Shown piece by piece: positions 1-4,935 of a stretch of DNA of 6,825 bases; the first letter of the stretch is position 1; every line of letters begins with the position of its first letter. This DNA is from Nitrospirae bacterium RIFCSPLOW2_12_42_9. Its GTDB lineage: Bacteria; Nitrospirota; 9FT-COMBO-42-15; HDB-SIOI813. A program made the translations under genes and the position numbers. Below the pieces are notes generated by a model that saw nothing but the letters and a program-made list of their open reading frames with translations, had not been told where the DNA came from and did not search any database. The stretch spans positions 1 through 6,825 of the forward strand of contig MHER01000049.1 of the NCBI GenBank assembly GCA_001805205.1. The letters run 5' to 3'.

Positions 1-29
1 CAAATTTATAGAACTATAATTACATTTAA

Positions 30-49
30 GTTACATATCTCCATGTAAC
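30..49. repeat. Small inverted repeat (7-bp arms)
   Basis: GTTACAT (30-36) and ATGTAAC (43-49) are perfect inverted arms around a 6-nt loop. No T-run follows on either strand, so this does not look like an intrinsic terminator. It could be a weak hairpin in a transcript running in from the left, or a protein-binding dyad. A TATAAT hexamer sits just before it at 15-20, but its -35 region would fall outside the window. Confidence 0.5.
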
Positions 50-55
50 GATATA

Positions 56-77
56 CCTGAGTATGCCCACGCTCAGG
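56..77. repeat. Small inverted repeat (6-bp GC-containing arms)
   Basis: CCTGAG (56-61) and CTCAGG (72-77) are perfect inverted arms. One additional T-G wobble pair (62 with 71) leaves an 8-nt loop. It lies 6 nt after the previous inverted repeat, so a transcript through this region would carry two hairpins in tandem. No uridine tract follows, so it is not called a terminator. Confidence 0.45.
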
Positions 78-197
78 CACAATAACCCCATGCACTTAAC
101 TGTATTCCCATAGTTTGCCATAACTCTGCCCCAAAATACCTAAATCTCTCAGCAGGCAGTGGCTGGTGTACCTTTTTGTAATATTAGTGTCTGAATC

Positions 198-267
198 ACA
201 ATGATTTCACCTTAGCACTTGACAATGATTCATCATATCTGTATATAATTTATGATTAATTCAATCA
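198..267 (+). promoter_or_regulatory. Candidate operator cluster around the cytochrome promoter
   Basis: Three elements overlap or flank the promoter. A 9-bp direct repeat ACAATGATT occurs at 198-206 and 222-230, with starts 24 bp apart. A dyad ATGAT-TC-ATCAT lies at 225-236, between the -35 and -10 boxes. A second dyad TGATT-AATTC-AATCA lies at 253-267, over the expected transcription start. The stretch 221-239 resembles a degraded Fur box: its left half matches GATAATGAT at 8 of 9 positions, and the right half looks like it has lost one base. These positions suit a repressor or redox/iron regulator, but the identity of any regulator is inference. Confidence 0.35.
219..249 (+). promoter_or_regulatory. 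Sigma70-like promoter of the cytochrome c gene
   Basis: A perfect -35 hexamer TTGACA lies at 219-224 and a perfect -10 hexamer TATAAT at 244-249. The spacing of 19 bp is longer than the usual 17. With TATATA at 242-247 as the -10 box, the spacing would be exactly 17. Transcription would start near 255-257 and run rightward into the cytochrome gene at 400. No other upstream sequence in the intergenic region has both boxes this close to consensus. Confidence 0.6.
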
Positions 268-299
268 ATTTTTGTGGTGACAAATTTATCCTTAATAAA

Positions 300-318
300 G
301 GAAGGGGGTGGGAGGAGG
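300..318 (+). other. G-rich purine tract in the cytochrome leader
   Basis: In otherwise AT-rich DNA, five G-runs follow one another on the plus strand: GG (300-301), GGGGG (304-308), GGG (310-312), GG (314-315) and GG (317-318), with 1-2 nt between them. The spacing would permit a two-layer G-quadruplex in the transcript. The tract also contains a perfect AGGAGG at 313-318 with no ATG, GTG or TTG within the next dozen bases. It could be a ribosome standby or decoy site, or simply a purine tract. Confidence 0.4.
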
Positions 319-359
319 CAGATAAAATAGGTACCTTAATACTGTAAAGATTTTTTTTA

Positions 360-372
360 GTTTAAATTAAAC
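360..372. repeat. 13-bp perfect palindrome before the cytochrome ribosome binding site
   Basis: GTTTAA (360-365) and TTAAAC (367-372) are perfect inverted arms around a single central A. With a one-base centre it cannot fold as an RNA hairpin, so if functional it would act as a DNA-binding dyad. Its very low GC content makes chance occurrence plausible. It lies 12 nt before the Shine-Dalgarno and directly after a run of eight T (351-358). Confidence 0.3.
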
Positions 373-384
373 AACAAACCAAAG

Positions 385-391
385 AAGGAGG
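385..391 (+). promoter_or_regulatory. Strong ribosome binding site of the cytochrome c gene
   Basis: AAGGAGG is a full complement to the 3' end of 16S rRNA. It is followed by an 8-nt spacer and ATG at 400. It fixes the start and predicts high translation, in contrast with the TTG starts of the next two genes. Confidence 0.85.
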
Positions 392-399
392 AGTATAGA

Positions 400-771
400 A
401 TGTCTAAAGGTCTAAAGGTTATCACTATGGCATTTATTTCTGTATTTTTTGTAGTCTTCACTTTTGCCATGTTTGCAACTAACAGTATGGCAGCAGGCGA
501 TGCAGCAAAAGGGGATAAAATCTTCAAGGCAAACTGCGTGGTTTGTCATGGCGATAAAGGTGATGGTAAAGGCCCGGCAGCAGCAGGCATGACCCCGCCG
601 CCGAGAAACTTCACCAGTCCAACTGATATGAAAGGTATTGATGACGCAAGACTCCATAAATCCATTGTTGAGGGAAGGCCAGGGACCCCAATGGTAGGTT
701 TTGGGAAGACACTTAAGCCGGCTGATATCGATGATGTTATTGCGTATGTCAAGACCTTTCTTAAAAAATAG
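400..771 (+). CDS. Periplasmic monoheme class I cytochrome c
   Basis: This is a small soluble electron carrier of the periplasm, 123 residues as a precursor. The N-terminus has K3 and K6 followed by a hydrophobic core (about 7-28) and a likely signal peptidase cut after NSMAA (residues 28-32). That leaves a mature protein of about 91 residues. The heme attachment motif is CVVCH at 46-50, with C46 and C49 binding heme and H50 as proximal ligand. M98 in GTPMVGFG is the probable distal ligand, and the C-terminal helix ILKPADIDDVIAYV-like segment (about 105-118) is typical of cytochrome c6/c553 and of the cbb3 subunit III domain. There is one heme only. The gene ends in three in-frame stops (TAG TGA TAG, 769-777). 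It has its own promoter and terminator. Its physiological partner is unknown; the membrane protein next door is the natural candidate. Confidence 0.93.
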   Translation: MSKGLKVITMAFISVFFVVFTFAMFATNSMAAGDAAKGDKIFKANCVVCHGDKGDGKGPAAAGMTPPPRNFTSPTDMKGIDDARLHKSIVEGRPGTPMVGFGKTLKPADIDDVIAYVKTFLKK

Positions 772-796
772 TGATAGAACCTGAATATTTAAAATA

Positions 797-834
797 ATAA
801 AAGCCCTGGGGTAACACTCAGGGCTTTTATATTT
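797..834 (+). terminator. Intrinsic terminator after the cytochrome c gene
   Basis: A perfect 12-bp stem pairs 797-808 with 819-830, with the GC-rich core GCCCTG/CAGGGC. One G-T wobble closes a loop of 8 nt. The right arm ends in TTTTAT followed by ATTT, and the left arm has A-rich flanks, so the element could also work on the opposite strand. It lies 25 nt after the cytochrome stop. The Shine-Dalgarno of the next gene begins only 4 nt after the stem, leaving no room for a new promoter between them. It therefore probably acts as a partial terminator that lowers expression of the two downstream genes. Confidence 0.88.
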
Positions 835-849
835 AAGGAGTCTATTTTG
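835..849 (+). promoter_or_regulatory. Ribosome binding site and TTG start of the membrane-protein gene
   Basis: AAGGAG (835-840) is followed by a 6-nt spacer and TTG (847-849). No ATG or GTG is available in frame near it; the first internal ATG is residue 39, inside the conserved region. The TTG therefore decides the start. Confidence 0.7.
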
Positions 850-1254
850 GGCAGGGTCACACAATTTTTTATTATAGCAAGTCTCTTTTATCTCTGTTTG
901 GGGGTTACAATAGGAGTATTACTCGCGATATTACCGGGTGCAATCGGAGGTTTTTTACCAATGCATGCCCACACCAATCTTCTTGGGTGGGTATCTATGA
1001 TGATCTTTGCTGTTGCATATCATGTTTTGCCAAGGTTCAGCGGAAGACCACTTTACAGTAACAGGCTTGCAGACATGCATCTTATCCTCTCCAATATAGG
1101 ACTTATAGGCCTTATAATCACCTGGCCATTATCAAGACTATACCTGACAACATTTGCAGTACGCACAATATTTACTGTATTCGCCCTGTTTTACGCAGTT
1201 GCCTCTTATATGTTTGTATATAATATTTATAAGACAGTCTTTGCAAGGGAGTGA
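847..1254 (+). CDS. Four-helix membrane protein resembling a heme-copper oxidase subunit I segment
   Basis: This 135-residue protein has four predicted membrane helices (about 6-29, 42-62, 77-97 and 103-125). Positive residues in the 63-73 loop and at both ends suggest that the termini are cytoplasmic. Helix 2 begins with MHAHTNLLGW (39-48) and ends AYHVLPRF (57-64), followed by GRPLYSNRL. From memory this resembles helix 2 of CcoN (cbb3 oxidase), where HTN carries a low-spin heme ligand. H40 or H42, at the periplasmic side, could thus bind heme; H59 and H78 lie on the other side. At about a quarter of the usual subunit I length it cannot be a complete oxidase, since the copper-site helices are absent. 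It does not look truncated: it has its own ribosome binding site, start and stop. It probably sits downstream of a partial terminator and 4 nt before folB. A role as membrane partner of the adjacent cytochrome c is inference. Confidence 0.75.
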   Translation: MGRVTQFFIIASLFYLCLGVTIGVLLAILPGAIGGFLPMHAHTNLLGWVSMMIFAVAYHVLPRFSGRPLYSNRLADMHLILSNIGLIGLIITWPLSRLYLTTFAVRTIFTVFALFYAVASYMFVYNIYKTVFARE

Positions 1255-1261
1255 GACTTTG
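1246..1261 (+). promoter_or_regulatory. Ribosome binding site and TTG start of folB
   Basis: AGGGAG (1246-1251) precedes TTG (1259-1261) by 7 nt and abuts the TGA stop (1252-1254) of the membrane-protein gene, so the two genes are probably translationally coupled. A longer reading frame begins at 1154, but its extra 35 residues overlap the membrane-protein gene and do not belong to the FolB family. The TTG gives the family's usual length. Confidence 0.75.
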
Positions 1262-1618
1262 GACAAACTGATTATTAAAGGGCTTGAGTTCATAGGCCAC
1301 TGTGGAATTACAGAGGAAGAGAGGGCATCAGGACAGAGGCTATCTGCTGATATAGAGGTTACCCTCGATATCTCAAAGGCAACAGCCTCTGACAGATTGG
1401 AAGACACGGTAAACTATGTGGATATATGTGATAAGGTTCTGGCTATAGGCCGGCTTGAGAAATATAATCTCCTTGAGACCCTTGCAGAGAGGATCGCTGC
1501 AGAGATATTAAAATCTTATAATGTTACAGATGTTGTGATAAGACTAAGAAAATGTTCTGTACCAATTGAAGCAATCCATGGATACTTTGAGGTAGAGATA
1601 AGGAGAAAGAAAAGTTAG
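1259..1618 (+). CDS. folB: Dihydroneopterin aldolase (FolB)
   Basis: FolB converts 7,8-dihydroneopterin to 6-hydroxymethyl-7,8-dihydropterin and glycolaldehyde in cytoplasmic folate synthesis. From the TTG the protein is 119 residues, the usual family size. Family landmarks are present: GHCGITEEER (13-22), GQRLSADIEV (25-34), DTVNYVDI (49-56) with Y53 matching the catalytic tyrosine, LLETLAERIA (71-80) with pterin-binding E73, and RLRKCSVPIEAI (95-106) with K98 matching the catalytic lysine. The residue after K98 is cysteine where proline is common. A related epimerase or 7,8-dihydroneopterin triphosphate enzyme of the same fold (FolX type) cannot be fully excluded, but the catalytic set favours FolB. 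The gene follows the membrane protein by 4 nt. Its stop overlaps the stop of lptD on the other strand. FolC of the same pathway lies nearby on the minus strand. Confidence 0.9.
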   Translation: MDKLIIKGLEFIGHCGITEEERASGQRLSADIEVTLDISKATASDRLEDTVNYVDICDKVLAIGRLEKYNLLETLAERIAAEILKSYNVTDVVIRLRKCSVPIEAIHGYFEVEIRRKKS

Positions 1619-3609
1619 AACCCACCTACTGACCCAACCCCCTTCAATGTGAAAAGTACATTAAATTCCTCTTCTTCAGGCCTGTAACTATAGAAAGCTG
1701 TTATTCCCCAGCATTGAGAATTATATCTCACTGAATATCTTGAATCCATTAACTGTCTCTCCTCATTGTCATACCAGAGGTCTATGAATGCATCAACTTT
1801 ATTCATGGTTATGCCGGTTGATAAAGTAAGAAAATTGAGGGATGAGGGGAATCTTGAGAATCTCTGCCCTATTGTAAAAAATGTGTATCCTCTTTTAAAT
1901 CCCAGATCTGTGCCAGTTGATATTATCTCTCCTTTTTCATGATTATATGTTGCATCAATGTCTATAGAAAATAACTCTTTTATATTAACAACCGTCTCCA
2001 ATCTCATATCTGAAAATCCGGAATCATCGGGTAATGTGTCAGGAGAATTAATTTTATAAGCCTGTGTAAGCCTTATATAGAGCGGCTCATATCTCCTGTC
2101 ACTGCCCATAGAAATAAGCCTGTTCACTAATGAAAGTGACACATCATTCTTTTCCTTTCTCTCTTCTATTGGGTCTAATAGTGGCGGGGTGCCTTCAATG
2201 TTTGTCAGACTGGAAGCATGATCTATAAAAGTACCCTCTGTATATTCATACTTTATTGAAGGCTCTATAAAATGTTGCATGCTGCCGGTACCGGTTAAAT
2301 ATGATTTATAAAGTTTAGTAGACATTATACCGGCAAGATTGTATATACCGGATTGAACAGGGTCTGTCTCCCCTTCCATATAATAGAAGGTCTGCTCAGT
2401 ACCAATTTCTGGTATAAATGTAAATCCATTGTCTTCAAAAAGACGGGCAGATATTGCAGGTGAAATATGAAGACGGGTCAGACCAGTATCAATCTCATCC
2501 CACCTTGATACAGACGACTCCATTCTCCAGTAAAAAGGGATGCGGCCAATCCTGCTTTCCATTACATTGATCCCTGCCTCCGGCATTCTCTGAAATATTC
2601 CTTCCTCATCCCCGGAAAGGTTTTGAGTATATTGCGCCCACAGGTGTGCAGAAAGGCTGTCCCATCTCCTGTTAACATAGAGATCTGAATCCTGGGTCCT
2701 CTGTATCCGTTCCCCTATATCTCCGCTTATATCTTTATACAGGGTCTTATCATTAAGGTAGTTGATACGTACCTTCGCTGACGATTCCTCCAGAATAAGC
2801 TGCCTGTGGTCATATTTTATCTTCCAGCGTGCCTTGTCCAGCTCTTTATCATTGATATAATAACCATTGAATTGCCCCCCGGATTCACGACTTAATACAT
2901 ACCTGTATTCTATTCCTCCGCCAGGACCCTTTTCACCAAAATAATCTCCATAAAAGGTTGCATCCTGACTCCCTGATATAGCCCAGAAGAATGCAGTATT
3001 TAATTTGAGACCTTCGCCTGTATTATAACCTATACGTGGTATCAGAAGCCCGGTCTGTCTCTCCTGAAGAATTGGAAGGGCTATGTAGGGAAAATAGAAG
3101 ACAGGTACATCTCTGACAGAGAAGGATACACCCTTTGCAGTGAGTATATGATTCAGGTGTACATTAATATCCTCTCCCCTGAACCTCCAGCAAGGCGGTT
3201 CTCCATCACATGTTGAAAAAATCCCGCTTTCTATTCTGAATCTCTCGTTTGAAAACCCCTCTATTGTATCACCTTCTATGTGATAATTATCATCCCTGAT
3301 GAATATCTTCCCCTTGTCAATCCTCATATAGTTTGTATTGATATTGAACATAAGACTCTCAGAGGAGAGGATATTATTCCCTTCAGTGAAGACAACATTG
3401 CCATAGGCTGTGACATCCCCTGTGTTATTGTCAAAGACCATGGTAGAGGCGGAGAGCATCCTCTCTTTCTGTGAAATTCTAACACCTCCGCTTCCCCTGT
3501 ATACCCCAGACCTAAACTCAAGGTTTTCTGCATTAATCTTTGTTGGGAGGGTTTCAGCCAATGAATATACCGGTATCAGGATAAGGAGCAGGGCAAATAT
3601 AAGAAACAT
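1615..3609 (-). CDS. lptD: LPS-assembly outer-membrane protein LptD
   Basis: LptD, with the lipoprotein LptE, inserts lipopolysaccharide into the outer leaflet of the outer membrane. This protein has 664 residues, shorter than the 784 of E. coli. A hydrophobic signal peptide (1-18, likely cut after SLA) precedes an OstA/LptA-like beta-jellyroll (about 20-145) of repeated short beta strands. The family signature VPVFYFPYIALPI (168-180) with ERQTGLLIPRIG (183-194) leads into the beta-barrel (about 195-664), which ends in phenylalanine as expected for BAM-dependent folding. Cysteines are C134, C140 and C633; C633 lies in the conserved CW motif near the C-terminus, where E. coli has two adjacent cysteines. 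The signal peptide has no lysine or arginine before its hydrophobic core, which is unusual, yet an in-frame TAA 15 nt upstream excludes an earlier start. It is the last gene of the operon, 1 nt after folC, with a good AAGGGGG ribosome binding site (3614-3620). Confidence 0.93.
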   Translation of the reverse strand: MFLIFALLLILIPVYSLAETLPTKINAENLEFRSGVYRGSGGVRISQKERMLSASTMVFDNNTGDVTAYGNVVFTEGNNILSSESLMFNINTNYMRIDKGKIFIRDDNYHIEGDTIEGFSNERFRIESGIFSTCDGEPPCWRFRGEDINVHLNHILTAKGVSFSVRDVPVFYFPYIALPILQERQTGLLIPRIGYNTGEGLKLNTAFFWAISGSQDATFYGDYFGEKGPGGGIEYRYVLSRESGGQFNGYYINDKELDKARWKIKYDHRQLILEESSAKVRINYLNDKTLYKDISGDIGERIQRTQDSDLYVNRRWDSLSAHLWAQYTQNLSGDEEGIFQRMPEAGINVMESRIGRIPFYWRMESSVSRWDEIDTGLTRLHISPAISARLFEDNGFTFIPEIGTEQTFYYMEGETDPVQSGIYNLAGIMSTKLYKSYLTGTGSMQHFIEPSIKYEYTEGTFIDHASSLTNIEGTPPLLDPIEERKEKNDVSLSLVNRLISMGSDRRYEPLYIRLTQAYKINSPDTLPDDSGFSDMRLETVVNIKELFSIDIDATYNHEKGEIISTGTDLGFKRGYTFFTIGQRFSRFPSSLNFLTLSTGITMNKVDAFIDLWYDNEERQLMDSRYSVRYNSQCWGITAFYSYRPEEEEFNVLFTLKGVGSVGGF

Positions 3610-3610
3610 C

Positions 3611-4930
3611 CTACCCCCTTTCCCTTATCGGGGCATGCCCCCTGGTTAATATAAGCTCCCTTGCCTCACCTACAACATATAATGAACCGGTAAAAATTAT
3701 TATGTCATCAGGTGAAGCTATTCTGTATGCCAGATTCAAGGCTTCAGATATTGTATCTGCACTGAGTGCCTTAACACCATATCCTTCAAATATCTCCATG
3801 AGGATTTCAACATCCAACCCACGCTCTGAGTCCGGCTTTGTGATAATAATCTCTGATGCATATGGAATTAGCTCCCCTGCCATTGAACCGGCATCTTTGT
3901 CTTTTAACACACCAAATACAAAGATTATCTTCCCAACAACCTCCCTCTTAAGCAACACCCCCTCAATAAACTCTCTTAATGCTATAATACCTGCATGATT
4001 GTGTGCACCATCAAGTATGACCCCGGGACAACCAGGGAAGAATTCAAGCCTCCCGGGCCAGGATGTATTTCCAATACCACTTATTATATGGCCCTCATTT
4101 ACATCAAAGCCTTTCCCTGTCAATAGTTCTATTGTATAGATGGCAGAACCCATATTAAATAACTGGTGCCTGCCTCTAAGACGGGATTGAAGGAGAAGAC
4201 CTCTCAATCTATAACCGTTATAATAGAACTCACTGATATCCTCTGTTATTCTGACCGGGACAGCGTTAAAGTCCTTTCCATAGGCATAGGATAAAGTACC
4301 GGATTTCTTTGCAACCTTTTCAATTATAGAAAGAATATTTGTCTTTGTTTCAGAGGTTACCACAGGTGCACAACTTTTGATGATCCCGCACTTCTCCATT
4401 GCAATATTTTCAAGAGTGGGGCCGAGGTGTTCTGTATGATCATATTCAACATTGGTTATAATTGATACAAGTGGATTAATAATATTTGTTGCATCCAGTC
4501 TGCCGCCCATCCCAACCTCAATTATTGCAATATCAATACCCTTATTGGCAAAGTACATAAAGGCAAGTGCAGTGGCAAATTCAAAAAAGGTCGGCTGTAG
4601 TCCGCTCCCTTTTATCTGTTCCCTGATATTTTTGATGAGATACAGGACATCTTCTCTGCTAATGTGCATATTATTGATCTGTATCCTCTCTGTGAAATCT
4701 GAAAGGTGCGGGGATGTATAAAGACCCACACTGTAACCCGCCTCTTTTAATATAGAGGCCAGTACAGCAGCAGTTGAGCCTTTTCCATTAGTCCCTGCTA
4801 CATGAATTGTCTTTATATGATCCTGAGGATTACCAAGAATAGCGCATAGATGTCTTATATTGGAAAGCCCTAATTTTATGCCGAACTGCCGTAGGGAATA
4901 GAGATATGCCAGTTCCTCTTGATATGGCAT
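3611..4930 (-). CDS. folC: Bifunctional folylpolyglutamate synthase / dihydrofolate synthase (FolC)
   Basis: FolC ligates glutamate to dihydropteroate and adds further glutamates to folates, using ATP, in the cytoplasm. The 439 residues match the usual length. The start MPYQEELAYLYSLRQFGIKLG-like opening is typical of the family. The ATP-binding P-loop is HVAGTNGKGST (43-53), followed by TSPHL (72-76), FEFATALAF (116-124), IIEVGMGGRLDATN (136-149) and MEKCGIIK (178-185), whose K180 matches the lysine that is carbamylated in Mur-ligase relatives. The C-terminal domain carries WPGRLEF (291-297), ILDGAHNHAG (305-314) and FTGSLYVVGEAR (413-424). Both domains are complete. It starts 5 nt after the accD stop with only a weak AAAGG element very close to the ATG, so translational coupling to accD is likely. 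Its TAG stop lies within the ribosome binding region of lptD. Confidence 0.96.
   Translation of the reverse strand: MPYQEELAYLYSLRQFGIKLGLSNIRHLCAILGNPQDHIKTIHVAGTNGKGSTAAVLASILKEAGYSVGLYTSPHLSDFTERIQINNMHISREDVLYLIKNIREQIKGSGLQPTFFEFATALAFMYFANKGIDIAIIEVGMGGRLDATNIINPLVSIITNVEYDHTEHLGPTLENIAMEKCGIIKSCAPVVTSETKTNILSIIEKVAKKSGTLSYAYGKDFNAVPVRITEDISEFYYNGYRLRGLLLQSRLRGRHQLFNMGSAIYTIELLTGKGFDVNEGHIISGIGNTSWPGRLEFFPGCPGVILDGAHNHAGIIALREFIEGVLLKREVVGKIIFVFGVLKDKDAGSMAGELIPYASEIIITKPDSERGLDVEILMEIFEGYGVKALSADTISEALNLAYRIASPDDIIIFTGSLYVVGEARELILTRGHAPIRERG
3614..3620 (-). promoter_or_regulatory. Ribosome binding site of lptD inside the end of folC
   Basis: Read on the minus strand this is AAGGGGG, ending 4 nt before the ATG at 3609. 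It encodes the last codons of folC, so translation of folC through its stop (3613-3611) would keep this site open and couple the two genes. Confidence 0.6.
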
Positions 4931-4935
4931 GCCTT

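Larger units (their letters stand above)
1..399. other. Intergenic region and leader upstream of the cytochrome c gene
   Basis: I see no convincing gene here. All frames are broken by frequent stops, and the longest short ORFs (about 31 codons) lack ribosome binding sites. Roughly 1-195 is featureless AT-rich DNA apart from two small inverted repeats (30-49 and 56-77). From about 198 to 267 there is a promoter with small dyads and a direct repeat. Positions 300-318 form a G-rich purine tract. Positions 351-358 are eight consecutive T, 360-372 is a short palindrome, and 385-391 is a strong Shine-Dalgarno. If transcription starts about 7 nt after the -10 box, the untranslated leader of the cytochrome gene is about 140 nt. 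I recognise no known riboswitch class in it. Whatever gene lies to the left ends or begins outside the window. Confidence 0.7.

Noticed and set aside
64..114. Plus-strand ORF of 16 codons near the left edge
   Set aside because: It is very short, has no ribosome binding site and no recognisable sequence.
26..121. Minus-strand ORF of 31 codons starting ATG at 121, with a hydrophobic middle
   Set aside because: There is no good Shine-Dalgarno, it is within chance length for this DNA, its 3' part overlaps the two inverted repeats, and it resembles no family I know.
150..177. Possible terminator with CAGC/GCTG arms followed by TTTTT
   Set aside because: Only four base pairs, and the stem is separated from the T-run by seven bases; too weak to call.
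160..178. Sigma54-like GG...GC element
   Set aside because: The GG at 161-162 has TT instead of GC at the required spacing.
219..233. FNR/CRP-type half site overlapping the -35 box
   Set aside because: Only the left half (TTGA) fits; the right half does not match, and the dyad at 253-267 has the wrong spacer for FNR.
252..347. Plus-strand upstream ORF of 31 codons in the cytochrome leader
   Set aside because: Its ATG lies at or before the predicted transcription start, it has no ribosome binding site, and its middle is just the G-rich tract in translation.
412..864. Minus-strand 150-codon ORF opposite the cytochrome gene
   Set aside because: It is a shadow of the cytochrome gene and terminator: cysteine- and histidine-rich nonsense without a ribosome binding site or family resemblance.
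1154..1258. N-terminal extension of FolB from an earlier ATG
   Set aside because: It lies out of frame inside the membrane-protein gene and has no counterpart in FolB proteins; TTG at 1259 with its ribosome binding site fits better.
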